A stretch of 64,000 nucleotides of DNA from Brevibacterium linens ATCC 9172. Lineage in GTDB: Bacteria; Actinomycetota; Actinomycetes; Actinomycetales; Brevibacteriaceae. A model generated the notes under the pieces. It ran no database searches. It was given only the letters and a program-made list of their open reading frames with translations, and was not told the origin of the DNA. The stretch lies in contig NZ_FXYY01000006.1 in the NCBI RefSeq assembly GCF_900169165.1, positions 103,048-167,047 on the forward strand, read 5' to 3'. The position numbers and the translations under genes are program-made. This document shows, in pieces, positions 55,052 through 63,416 of this stretch (position 1 is its first letter; each line of letters opens with the position of its first letter).

Positions 55052-55912
55052 TCAGCTGTCGGCGAGCCGCTTCTTCTCGACCTCGACGTCGAAATCGGCG
55101 GCCGGCCACTGCGGGTCGATGTCGACCAGGGCGTCGAGCAGCAGCCGCTGCACGGCCAGCCTGGCGTACCATTTCCGGTTCGCGGGTACGACGAACCACG
55201 GCGCCGCCTCGGTGGAAGTGCGGTCGAAGACTGCCTGGTAGGCGTCCATGTAGTCCGGCCACAGGAGTCTCTCATCGACGTCTCCGGGGTTGTACTTCCA
55301 GTACTTGTCGGGCCGGTCGAGGCGTTCGGCCAGGCGCTCCTTCTGCTCGTCCGGGGAGATGTGGAGCATGACCTTGACGATGCGCACCCCTGCCGCGACC
55401 AGTTCGGCTTCGAAGTCGTTGATTGCTGTGTAGCGGCGCTCGATCTCGGCCTCGTCGGCGAGTTCGCGGACGCGGCCGATGAGCACATCCTCGTAGTGGG
55501 AGCGGTCGAAGACTCCGATCATGCCGGGCCCGGGCACGCGGGGGCGGATGCGCCAGAGGAAGTCGTGGGCGAGCTCCTCCTCGGTCGGCTTCTTGAAGGC
55601 GGCGAGTTCGACGCCCTGCGGGTCGACGGCACCGACGACGTGACGAACGATTCCGCCCTTGCCGGCAGTGTCCATGGCTTGGAGAACAAGGAGAACGGCA
55701 GGCCCGGAGTCCTCGTCATGGTGCGCGGCGAAGAGGCGCTCCTGCAGATCGCTCAGCTCGGTCGACAGCGCCTCGAGATCCTTCTTCCCCGATTTCTTGT
55801 CCCCGTCGTAGCCGGGCGTCGACTGCTGGTCGACCTCGCCGAGGCGGAATCCCTCCCCCACGCGCAGGAGTGGGGCAGGGTCGGTCGTCCAGTTGCTTCT
55901 CGGCTCACTCAT
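55052..55912 (-). CDS. ppk2: Polyphosphate kinase 2 family protein
   Basis: A 286-residue PPK2 that transfers phosphate between polyphosphate and nucleotides. The Walker A is AMDTAGKGG (79-87), the Walker B is IGVFDRSHYEDV, and the lid region has ERRYTAINDFEAELVAAG. It is the single-domain form. The last residues KKRLAD are charged. It stands alone and starts at ATG 55912; the ribosome site is GAAAG-like and weak. Confidence 0.9.
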   Translation of the reverse strand: MSEPRSNWTTDPAPLLRVGEGFRLGEVDQQSTPGYDGDKKSGKKDLEALSTELSDLQERLFAAHHDEDSGPAVLLVLQAMDTAGKGGIVRHVVGAVDPQGVELAAFKKPTEEELAHDFLWRIRPRVPGPGMIGVFDRSHYEDVLIGRVRELADEAEIERRYTAINDFEAELVAAGVRIVKVMLHISPDEQKERLAERLDRPDKYWKYNPGDVDERLLWPDYMDAYQAVFDRTSTEAAPWFVVPANRKWYARLAVQRLLLDALVDIDPQWPAADFDVEVEKKRLADS

Positions 55913-55971
55913 GCGTTCATCTTTCCAGGTGGGAAAGGCCCCGTCTATACCGATGAGTCACCGTTGGACGT

Positions 55972-56820
55972 TCACCGCCTCGAGCCCCGCGGCGGACGCG
56001 GCGGCCGCTGAGGCCCGTCGATGCCCGGCAGCGGGCTCTCATTCGTCAGTCCACGCCGACGCCGATCCTCCAGGTACCTTTGGTAGTCCGCTTCGCGTTC
56101 GGCGGCGGTCATCTGCGGCGTGGCCTTGTCGATGACATTGCGCAGCATCGAAAGCACCGTCAGCGCCGCCAGCCCGAACAGCGACACAGCCACCCAGATC
56201 ATCGTGGTGAGCAGGCTCGGCGGATTGTCGAAGACCCTCACACCGGCGAAGAGGATGAGGAAGACGAATCCGAGGTACGGCAGCAGGAGCCACAGCGCGA
56301 CCTTATAGCCGCCGATCATCATCGGCATCATCATGCTGGTGCTCCAGGCCATTCCCCCGATGAAGAAGAGCAGGATGAGGAAGCAGCTCGCAGGATCGGT
56401 GTTGAGTTCCGCCGCAACCGTTCCGGGAACGGCCCGCTCGCCGAGGAAGAACGGCCAGACCAACGCCACCAGAGTGACGATCACGGCGGAGGCGACCACG
56501 CTGAGAAGGATCAGCGGGATGAGACCGTCACGCCGGAACCCGTCGTCTGAGCGTTTGTACTCCGTGAACAGGAACGGGAAGAGAAAGGCCATCCCGCCCG
56601 CACAGACCCCCATCCATACCGCGTCGGCCTCGATGACCTGGAAGTTCTGCTGCAGCATCAGCCCGGTCGAGGCGAGCCAGATGAGGAAGGTGAAGAAGAG
56701 CGCACCGAAGAATGAGATGCCCAAGACCCGCAGAAAGTCACGCGTCCATGTCGGGACCGGCTCCACCTCATGCAACGGAAGCGGTCCTGGTGGAGGCGGT
56801 CCGGCTGGTGTCTCGCTCAT
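55972..56820 (-). CDS. Multi-pass membrane protein of unknown function
   Basis: A 282-residue protein with a Pro-rich N-terminus (TPAGPPPPGPLPLHEVEP) and seven or eight hydrophobic helices between about 28 and 235. It ends in a basic tail (YQRYLEDRRRRGLTNESPLP...RPPRPPRGSRR). The helices contain FFGALFFTFLIWLASTGLML and MMIGGYKVALWLLLPYLGFV. No family is recognised. The ATG at 56820 is preceded only by a weak purine stretch. Confidence 0.65.
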   Translation of the reverse strand: MSETPAGPPPPGPLPLHEVEPVPTWTRDFLRVLGISFFGALFFTFLIWLASTGLMLQQNFQVIEADAVWMGVCAGGMAFLFPFLFTEYKRSDDGFRRDGLIPLILLSVVASAVIVTLVALVWPFFLGERAVPGTVAAELNTDPASCFLILLFFIGGMAWSTSMMMPMMIGGYKVALWLLLPYLGFVFLILFAGVRVFDNPPSLLTTMIWVAVSLFGLAALTVLSMLRNVIDKATPQMTAAEREADYQRYLEDRRRRGLTNESPLPGIDGPQRPPRPPRGSRR

Positions 56821-56924
56821 GATTTCATCGTCGCACAAGCACGGGCGACCGATGCCGGTATCGATGTTTCAGATCCGCCATCGCGGAACTCAACCGGTCA
56901 GACACCGTCCGACAAGCCGCGCCC

Positions 56925-57611
56925 TCAATCCGGTTTCCGGAACACTGACGGCAGCTTCTTCTTCACTCGACGACCGGTGTCCCGGTACGACCATTGCCGC
57001 ATCGGCTGCGGCACCCGCCACTGCAGCTTCCAGGCGAGCATGCGGAAGCCGAAGGCGGCGGCCGCGATGATGAGTGAGGCGATGGCACCCAACAGCCCGG
57101 TCACCTCGGCGATGATCGTCAGTCCCGAACCGAACAGGGCGGGGATGAGGTAGAGGTCGGTGCCGCGGAAGATCGCCGGATCCTCACTGGCCACGGCGTC
57201 GCGCATGAGCCCGCCGCCGCACGCGGTCAGCGCCCCCATGAGCAGCGCCGCCGGATAGTTCGTCCCCGCCGAGAGCGCGATCGTCGTCCCGGTGACGCTG
57301 AAGAGGCCGAGACCCATCGCGTCGAAGGCGACGATCCAGATCCGTGCCCGGGAGATGTGGGATCCGATGATGTAGATGAGCAGGGTCGCGATCACCGGCG
57401 GAGCGAGGTAGATGGGTTGGCCGATGGCGTTGGGCACCCGGTCGAGGAGCACATCGCGGATCATTCCGCCGCCGATTCCCGTCATCGTGCCCAGCACCAG
57501 TCCGCCCGTGATGTCGAAATCGCGGCGGGCGGCCAGCAGCACTCCGGAGACCGCGAAGACGAACGTGCCGGTGAGGTCGAGCGCGAGGAACAGGAAGTCC
57601 TGCAGGTCCAT
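56925..57611 (-). CDS. TRIC-type cation channel family protein (UPF0126)
   Basis: A 228-residue membrane protein made of two UPF0126 repeats, the bacterial form of trimeric intracellular cation channels. Each repeat carries the GGG...RD motif: GTMTGIGGGMIRDVLL and GALTACGGGLMRDAVA. Seven helices are visible, and a basic C-terminal tail (DTGRRVKKKLPSVFRK) follows. The ATG at 57611 has AGGTGGAG upstream; an alternative ATG at 57632 adds seven residues. Potassium or other monovalent cation transport is the family role. Confidence 0.88.
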   Translation of the reverse strand: MDLQDFLFLALDLTGTFVFAVSGVLLAARRDFDITGGLVLGTMTGIGGGMIRDVLLDRVPNAIGQPIYLAPPVIATLLIYIIGSHISRARIWIVAFDAMGLGLFSVTGTTIALSAGTNYPAALLMGALTACGGGLMRDAVASEDPAIFRGTDLYLIPALFGSGLTIIAEVTGLLGAIASLIIAAAAFGFRMLAWKLQWRVPQPMRQWSYRDTGRRVKKKLPSVFRKPD

Positions 57612-57761
57612 CTCCACCTCGGCTCCTCTCATCGATCCGTGCCCGGCCCGGTGCCGAACGTGCTACCAGCCACTGTAATCCGCCGTTGGGCCCCCTGGAC
57701 CTTTCTTCCCCGCCGAGGTGGCCGCGGAGTCCGACCGGCAACGCCCGAGTGCCGACTGAAG

Positions 57762-57787
57762 AGGCCCCGACTTCGCAGCCGGGGCCT
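57762..57787 (-). terminator. Hairpin terminator after OsmC/Ohr gene
   Basis: An 8-base GC stem, AGGCCCCG (57762-57769) with CGGGGCCT (57780-57787), lies 26 bases past the stop of the gene at 57813. A short T-stretch does not follow, so its strength is uncertain. Confidence 0.55.
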
Positions 57788-57812
57788 GCTTTCGCCGAAG
57801 TGGGTGGAGAGT

Positions 57813-58316
57813 TCAGCTGAGCTGGAAGTTGTCCGGGTTCTTGTACGGTTCGATCTCGACGACCGGGGTGCCCTTGCCCATGAGCAGTTTGGAGATGGGG
57901 CAGCGAGCGTGGGCGCGGGCAGCGTACTTCTCGGCGTCGGTGTCCGAGACCCCTTCGATGGAGATGAACGCCTTCGGGGCGAAGTAGAAGCCGTTGCCGG
58001 AGGGTTCATTGTGCAGCTCGACCTCGACGCGCACGCGTGAGAGCGCCTCGATCTCATTGACCGCGAGGACGACCTTGAGCGTCTCGCCGAGGCAGGTCGA
58101 CCAGGCCATGGCGAGGAACTGTTCCGGGTTGTTGCCTTCTTCGACCCGTGAGGTCGGGGCGGTGGGCAGGGTCTGGCCGTCTTCGACGCGCACCTCGCCC
58201 GAGGTGCCGCCGAGGTTCTCGACCTTCGCGGTGTAGATCGGCGCACTCGGGCTCTTCGGCTCATCCGCATCTCCGGTCGGAGCCTGCGGCTGGGCGTATC
58301 CGGGGTTCTCAGTCAT
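57813..58316 (-). CDS. OsmC/Ohr-type organic hydroperoxide resistance protein
   Basis: A 167-residue protein of the Ohr/OsmC family with redox cysteines C75 (AMAWSTCLGETLKVVL) and C139 (ARAHARCPISKLL). A polar N-terminal extension of about 25 residues (AQPQAPTGDADEPKSPSA) is longer than usual. It should reduce organic hydroperoxides. It diverges from the SigK-controlled oxidoreductase gene, and the 109-base gap is shared by both promoters. Confidence 0.87.
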   Translation of the reverse strand: MTENPGYAQPQAPTGDADEPKSPSAPIYTAKVENLGGTSGEVRVEDGQTLPTAPTSRVEEGNNPEQFLAMAWSTCLGETLKVVLAVNEIEALSRVRVEVELHNEPSGNGFYFAPKAFISIEGVSDTDAEKYAARAHARCPISKLLMGKGTPVVEIEPYKNPDNFQLS

Positions 58317-58391
58317 TGCACCATGCTACGACAGGCGCGCAACAAGGTCACTGACGATTCAGTGAATGGTCAGTAACGAAAGCGCACAGAC

Positions 58392-58418
58392 CCATCCACC
58401 GCGCCCGCGGCTCCGAAT
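58392..58418 (+). promoter_or_regulatory. SigK-type promoter of the molybdopterin oxidoreductase
   Basis: CCATCC (58392-58397), 16 bases, CGAAT (58414-58418) matches the form I recall for mycobacterial SigK promoters. The ATG at 58426 is 7 bases past the -10, so transcription should start at or next to the initiation codon (leaderless). Confidence 0.8.
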
Positions 58419-58425
58419 GATCACT

Positions 58426-60003
58426 ATGAATCGGACAACCCGTGCAACCCACCGTTTCCGCGGCGCCGTGGCAGGCATCGTCGCCACCGTCATGATGTTC
58501 GGTCTCGCGGACCTCATCGCGCGTGCCTTCACCCCGAGTGCGGCACCCCTGCTCACCCTCGGTCAGGCGATCATCCCCCTGGCTCCCCCGGCAGCGATCA
58601 AACCCGTCATCGCCCTCTTCGGCGACAACGACAAGCTCGTCCTCGTCCTCTCCACCGGGCTCGGTGCGATCGTCCTCGCCGGTCTCATCGGAGCCCTGGC
58701 CGCCTCCCGCCGGCGTCTGGCCACGACGCTGCTGATCGTCGCCGGGCTCGTCCCGGTCATCGTCATCATCATCCGCCCCGAGGCGGGTGCCCTCGACCTC
58801 GTCCCCGCGCTCATCGGCTTCGCGGTCGGCATCACGGGCTTCATCCTGCTGCTGCGTCTCGGCCTACCGACATCCCCCGCCGAGGCGGCCGACCGTGCCG
58901 ATGTCACGCGCGGTTCGCGGACGTCGGATCCCTTGAGCCGCCGCCGTTTCTTCGGCCTGGCCGGAGCCGTCGGGGCCATCGGGGCCGTCAGCATCGCCGC
59001 TGGTCAGACCATCGTCTCACTCACACAGGACGCCGGCGCCGCAGTGGCCAAGCTGGTCCTGCCTACCCCCGCGAAGAAGGCGGCCGCGATCCCCGCGGCC
59101 GCGAGCACCGACCTCGACGGCACTGTCCCCTTCGTCACCGAGGCCAAGGACTTCTACCGCATCGACACCGTGCTCTCACCACCGGTCATCGACCCGCAGC
59201 AGTGGTCCCTGCGCATCCACGGCATGGTCGAGAACGAAGTCACCCTGACGATGGACGAGCTCCTCGATCTGCCGCTCGAAGAACACCACATCACGCTCAC
59301 CTGCGTGTCCAACCCCGTCGGCGGGGAACTCGTCGGCAACGCGACCTGGCTCGGCTATCCGGTGCGCGAACTCCTCGCCCGAGCCCGCCCGAGCGCTGAT
59401 GCCGATATGGTCCTCTCCCATTCCTTCGACGGATTCACCGCCTCGACTCCCCTCGGTGCGCTGACCGATGACCGCGCCGCCCTGCTGGCGGTGGGAATGA
59501 ACGGCGAACCGCTCACCCCGATCCACGGTTTCCCCGCCCGCCTCGTCGTTCCCGGGCTCTACGGTTTCGTCTCCGCAACGAAATGGGTGACCGAACTCGA
59601 GGTCACTCGCTTCGATGAGAAGACCGCCTATTGGACCGACCGTGGGTGGGATGCGAAGGCGCCCATCCTCGTCGCCTCCCGCATCGAGGTGCCGAGGCCC
59701 TTGGCCACGGTCCCGGCCGGAGACATCCAGGTCGGCGGAACCGCCTGGGCGCAGCATTCAGGGATCGACCGTGTCGAGGTCAAGCTCGACGACGGTGACT
59801 GGACGCAGGCGGATCTGGCCGAGGAGGTCACGATCGACACCTGGCGGCAGTGGCGGGCCGAATTCGCCGAGGTGGCTGCGGGCTCCCATACCCTCACCGT
59901 GCGTGCCACGGACAAGGACGGCACGGTGCAGACTTCGAAACGTCGGGAGTCGATCCCGAACTCGGCCACCGGGCACCACCACATCCAGTTCCGCGTCGAA
60001 TGA
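58426..60003 (+). CDS. Membrane-anchored sulfite-oxidase-type molybdopterin oxidoreductase
   Basis: A 525-residue protein in two parts. Residues 1-145 form four hydrophobic helices. A Tat-like motif [20 protein letters not shown] (about 170-190) starts a fifth. The rest is an extracytoplasmic sulfite-oxidase-fold domain with the molybdenum-ligand cysteine in [33 protein letters not shown], and a C-terminal dimerisation domain. The substrate is unknown; methionine sulfoxide or sulfite-like compounds are possible. The start at 58426 is set by a SigK-type promoter just upstream. It heads a locus with a fasciclin lipoprotein, SigK and RskA, as its regulon member. Confidence 0.87.
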   Translation: MNRTTRATHRFRGAVAGIVATVMMFGLADLIARAFTPSAAPLLTLGQAIIPLAPPAAIKPVIALFGDNDKLVLVLSTGLGAIVLAGLIGALAASRRRLATTLLIVAGLVPVIVIIIRPEAGALDLVPALIGFAVGITGFILLLRLGLPTSPAEAADRADVTRGSRTSDPLSRRRFFGLAGAVGAIGAVSIAAGQTIVSLTQDAGAAVAKLVLPTPAKKAAAIPAAASTDLDGTVPFVTEAKDFYRIDTVLSPPVIDPQQWSLRIHGMVENEVTLTMDELLDLPLEEHHITLTCVSNPVGGELVGNATWLGYPVRELLARARPSADADMVLSHSFDGFTASTPLGALTDDRAALLAVGMNGEPLTPIHGFPARLVVPGLYGFVSATKWVTELEVTRFDEKTAYWTDRGWDAKAPILVASRIEVPRPLATVPAGDIQVGGTAWAQHSGIDRVEVKLDDGDWTQADLAEEVTIDTWRQWRAEFAEVAAGSHTLTVRATDKDGTVQTSKRRESIPNSATGHHHIQFRVE

Positions 60004-60052
60004 CCCCGCAGCCGCCTCGGCGAAGAAATTCTCATATTTCTTCCCCATCCAC

Positions 60053-60079
60053 CCATCCGAACCCGAAACCGCACCGAAT
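60053..60079 (+). promoter_or_regulatory. SigK-type promoter of the fasciclin gene
   Basis: CCATCC (60053-60058), 16 bases, CGAAT (60075-60079) has the same elements and spacing as the promoter at 58392. A second CCATCC at 60045 has the wrong spacing. The predicted 5' leader is about 70 bases and carries AAGGAG before the ATG at 60158. Confidence 0.8.
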
Positions 60080-60157
60080 ACCCAGTACACAGCGAGCAAT
60101 GGAGACCACTTCACAGCTGTGGGATCATCCGCATCACTGTTTCTAAGGAGAAGAACA

Positions 60158-60850
60158 ATGAAGACTCTGCTTCGCACACGCACCGCCACCATCCTCTCGG
60201 CCGGCGCCATCGGCCTGTTGGCCCTCAGCGGCTGCGGAATGGATTCAGGATCCGGCAGCGACGACTCCGGCTCGGAATCGGGCAGCTCCGAATCCCAGCC
60301 CGCTGACTCGAGCGAGTCCGAGATGCCCGACGAGTCCGGCGACTCCTCCATGGCCGATGCCGACCTCGTCGGCAAGGGCTGCTCGGCCTACGCCGAGGCG
60401 AACCCGGACGGGGCCGGATCCGTCGAAGGCATGGGCCAGGACCCGGTGGCCACTGCCGCGTCGAACAATCCGATGCTGACGACCCTGACGAAGGCGGTCT
60501 CGGGCGAACTCAACCCTGATGTCGACCTCGTCGACACCCTCAACGGTGACGAGTTCACGGTCATCGCCCCGGTCGACGACGCCTTCGCCGATGTGCCCAA
60601 GGACGACCTCGACGCCCTGGCCAAGGACTCGGACCAGCTGACGAAGGTCCTGACCTACCACGTCATCCCCGGTCAGCTCTCCCCCGATGAGATCGCCGGT
60701 GAGCACGAGACCGTCGAAGGATCGAAGGTGACCGTGACCGGTGAGGGCGAGGACATGAAGTTCGACGATGCCGGACTGGTCTGCGGCGGAGTCAAGACCG
60801 CCAACGCCACGGTCTACATGGTCGACTCCGTGATGATGCCGGAGAAGTGA
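60158..60850 (+). CDS. Fasciclin-domain lipoprotein (MPT70/MPT83-like)
   Basis: A 230-residue secreted lipoprotein. The signal peptide ends in the lipobox ALSGC, followed by a Ser/Asp/Gly-rich linker (25-65) and one FAS1 domain. That domain has [20 protein letters not shown] and [15 protein letters not shown], and ends with [14 protein letters not shown]. It resembles MPT83/MPT70 of mycobacteria, which are known SigK targets. The ATG follows AAGGAG. Cysteines in GKGCSAY and GLVCGGVK may form a disulfide, as in MPT70. Confidence 0.92.
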   Translation: MKTLLRTRTATILSAGAIGLLALSGCGMDSGSGSDDSGSESGSSESQPADSSESEMPDESGDSSMADADLVGKGCSAYAEANPDGAGSVEGMGQDPVATAASNNPMLTTLTKAVSGELNPDVDLVDTLNGDEFTVIAPVDDAFADVPKDDLDALAKDSDQLTKVLTYHVIPGQLSPDEIAGEHETVEGSKVTVTGEGEDMKFDDAGLVCGGVKTANATVYMVDSVMMPEK

Positions 60851-61078
60851 CCGGAACCTCCACAGTGAGAGAGCATCACAATGCAGCGGCCGGGAATCGA
60901 TCAGCAGCACCAGGATCGGCTCCCGGCCGCCTTCGCATCCTCGACGGTCCCAGCGGCTTCGCACGAACGCCGGCTGACCGTCTCGGCAGCGCACGGCCCG
61001 ACCGTTGCGCGCACCTCGTTCGACTCGCTCACCTGGGAAAGGTGTGATCGGTTTCTGCATGCATGGCATGATTGGGCA

Positions 61079-61654
61079 ATGAGCTCTGATCACCAGCCGG
61101 CGGAAACCGCCGATCCCGGCGGAGCCCTGCTGATCCGCATCGCCGAGGGCGACCGGTCCGCATTCGAAGAGCTGTTCACCACGCACTCCCGCATCCTCAT
61201 GGCCGTGATCGTCCGGATCGTCAAGAGCCGAACACTCGCCGAGGAGGTCCTGCAGGACTGCTTCACCGAGGTGTGGACGCGGTGTTCGGGATTCGACCCG
61301 ACCCGAGGGACCGGCAGAGCATGGCTGGTCGCCCTGTGCCGCAGACGCGCCATCGACTGTGTACGCAGCGTTCAGTCCCAGCAGGACCGTGACCTCGCCG
61401 ACGGACTGCGCACCTCCACCGAGGCGGTGGAAGGAGTCGAGCAGACCGTGCTCGACCGGGCGGAATCGGATCGCACGGTCTCCGCGTTGAAGATCCTCCC
61501 CGAAGATCAGAGCAGGCCCATCGTCATGGCCTTCTACCAGGGTCTGACCCATGCTCAGATCTCAGAGGATCTCCAGGTGCCGCTGGGTACCATCAAGTCA
61601 CGGATCAGAGACGGAATGAAGAAGCTGCGAGAAGAGTTGGAGGCAAGCCGATGA
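61079..61654 (+). CDS. sigK: ECF sigma factor SigK
   Basis: A 191-residue ECF sigma factor. Region 2 includes AFEELFTTHSRILMAVIVRI and RTLAEEVLQDCFTEVWTRCS. Region 4 has LPEDQSRPIVMAFYQGLTHAQ and ISEDLQVPLGTIKSRIRDG. It is coupled to rskA by a four-base overlap (ATGA), as in M. tuberculosis. The ATG at 61079 has no ribosome site, and CATGAT lies 9 bases upstream, so a leaderless start is likely. No SigK-type promoter is visible immediately before it, so autoregulation is not evident. Confidence 0.92.
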   Translation: MSSDHQPAETADPGGALLIRIAEGDRSAFEELFTTHSRILMAVIVRIVKSRTLAEEVLQDCFTEVWTRCSGFDPTRGTGRAWLVALCRRRAIDCVRSVQSQQDRDLADGLRTSTEAVEGVEQTVLDRAESDRTVSALKILPEDQSRPIVMAFYQGLTHAQISEDLQVPLGTIKSRIRDGMKKLREELEASR

Positions 61655-62502
61655 GCACCGATCGTGACTATCTGGCGGCCGGGCTGGCCCTCGGCGGGCT
61701 CAGCGACTCAGAACTCGCCGAGGCTCAGGCGCTGGCCGATGCCGACGCCGAATTCCGTTCCGAAGTCGCCGCGTATGCCGACGTCATGGCCGACGCGGCC
61801 GAATCCGATGACCCGGTCGATGTCAGCTCGGCGACTCGAGAGGCGATTCTGTCGATTCCCGAGAGCCACCGGCAGGAGTCTGCACAGGTTTCGTCCCCCG
61901 CTGCCGAGTCTGAGACCTCCCCGGTCGCTGCGGATGCTGACAGGGACGCACCACCCGCCCCGACATCGCTGAGCGACCATCGGGAGTCCCGCCGATCCGA
62001 CGCGCGCGCCCATGACAGCGATGAGCTGCGGTCCGGCCGCGGCTCCTGGCTGCCCTGGGCGGCGGCCGCGGCTGCGATCGTCGTCGCCGCAGGTCTCGGT
62101 GCGACCGTCTGGCAGCAGAATCAGCGGCAGAACGCTCTGGAAGAGGAGCTGGCAGCGACTCAGCAGCAGTTGGATGATTCTGCCCGTCTCATGGAGGCCA
62201 GTGATCTGCGTACGCACACCGAGAAGCTGCCCGAGGGCGGCTCTGTCACTGTTCTCTCTTCCAAGAGCGAGCAGCTCATCCGCCTCAGCCCCAAAGACAT
62301 CGGACAGCCACCGGCCGGAAAGTCGATGCAGATGTGGGTCATCGGTGCCGACGGCCCGGAAAACGCCGGCCTGATGGCGGATGAGCCGGTGACCATCACC
62401 GGCGAAAAGTTCACCGACGGCAGCGTCTTCGGTATCACCGTCGAACCCGAGGGCGGTTCGAAGCAGCCGACCACGGATCCGATCGTCGCCATCGACCTCT
62501 GA
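61651..62502 (+). CDS. rskA: Anti-sigma-K factor RskA
   Basis: A 283-residue membrane anti-sigma factor. The N-terminal anti-sigma domain (1-70; ALGGLSDSELAEAQALADAD) is cytoplasmic. An acidic/Ser-rich linker precedes one membrane helix (about 132-150, LPWAAAAAAIVVAAGLGATV), then an extracytoplasmic RskA domain with SVTVLSSKSEQLIRLSPKDI and MQMWVIGADGPENAGLM. It should hold SigK until regulated proteolysis or redox change releases it. Its start overlaps the sigK stop. Confidence 0.92.
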   Translation: MSTDRDYLAAGLALGGLSDSELAEAQALADADAEFRSEVAAYADVMADAAESDDPVDVSSATREAILSIPESHRQESAQVSSPAAESETSPVAADADRDAPPAPTSLSDHRESRRSDARAHDSDELRSGRGSWLPWAAAAAAIVVAAGLGATVWQQNQRQNALEEELAATQQQLDDSARLMEASDLRTHTEKLPEGGSVTVLSSKSEQLIRLSPKDIGQPPAGKSMQMWVIGADGPENAGLMADEPVTITGEKFTDGSVFGITVEPEGGSKQPTTDPIVAIDL

Positions 62503-62549
62503 CAGCCGCGGGGAGTAAGCTTCCTGGCATCGGCGGCGAAGGAGCTGAT

Positions 62550-63140
62550 ATGTCCGATTTCGAGTGGGACCCGGAGACCTACCTGGCGCTCATGGCCGAA
62601 GAGATCCCAGACTACCCGCGCCTGCAGACCGAGGTGGCCGCTGCGGCAGCCACCGGAGCACCTGCGTCGATCCTCGATCTGGGCATCGGCAGCGGGCTGA
62701 CCGCACAGCGCGTCCTCGAGGCACTCCCGGAGGCCGAGCTGCTCGGCATCGACGCGAGTTCCGAGATGCTTGCAGCCGCCGAAGCGACCCTCAACCCCGA
62801 ACGCACCGAGCTGCGGATGGGTCGCCTCGAAGAACCGTTGCCGGACGGGCCTTTCGATCTCGTCATGTCGACTCTCGCCGTCCATCACCTCTCCGGCTCC
62901 GGCAAGGCCGACCTCTTCGTCCGCATCGCCGCGGTGCTCGAGCCCGGTGGGAGGTTCGTCCTCGGAGACCTCGTCGTGCCCGCCGATCCGGCGGACGTCG
63001 TCACTCCGATCGACTGGATCGATGACACTCCCAGTTCCCTCGATGAGCAGCTGACCTGGTTCGCCGAGGCGGGACTGACCACCCACGTGCACTGGCAGCA
63101 CCGTGATCTGGCAGTCGTCGTCGCTGAAAAGCAGAGTTGA
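62550..63140 (+). CDS. SAM-dependent class I methyltransferase
   Basis: A 196-residue methyltransferase. Motif I is ILDLGIGSGLTAQRVLE, motif II has LLGIDASSEMLAAAEATL, and MSTLAVHHLSGSGKADLF is motif IV/V-like. FDLVMSTLAVHH and the GGRFVLGDLVV strand fit the UbiE/COQ5-like methyltransferase 12/25 group. Substrate is unknown. GGCGAAGGAGC precedes the ATG, 47 bases after rskA, so it could be read with the sigK operon. Confidence 0.85.
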   Translation: MSDFEWDPETYLALMAEEIPDYPRLQTEVAAAAATGAPASILDLGIGSGLTAQRVLEALPEAELLGIDASSEMLAAAEATLNPERTELRMGRLEEPLPDGPFDLVMSTLAVHHLSGSGKADLFVRIAAVLEPGGRFVLGDLVVPADPADVVTPIDWIDDTPSSLDEQLTWFAEAGLTTHVHWQHRDLAVVVAEKQS

Positions 63141-63416
63141 GAGACAGCGCTGAGGTCTCGGTTCCCCTGCTCCACCACCCGTGGGAGCACCACTCCGCGA
63201 ATTCCCCACTGCGGCGGATACCGGCGGGGCACGGCACTGTCTAAGCCTTGATCCACCGATTCGCTTGATGGCAAGGGGCTCACTCGGATTCGAGTGCGAA
63301 CGCGGTGCGAGGGCAGGAAGTAGTGTCCCGGTCTCTCACCGGTCTCTTCCACATAGATGATTCCCCGGGGTCTCCTCCAGACCCTGCGGCGTCGTGCTCG
63401 AGCAGGAGCGAATCGG
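63141..63416. other. Intergenic region left of the transposase
   Basis: The 276 bases between the methyltransferase and transposase stops contain no clear gene. The left end of the insertion sequence must lie here or just inside the transposase gene, but no inverted repeat or target duplication could be confirmed because the right end is outside the window. Confidence 0.4.

Noticed and set aside
60881..61078. SigK promoter directly before sigK
   Set aside because: Only GCATCC and CGCACG-like elements are present, neither matching CCATCC or CGAAT at a 16-base spacing.
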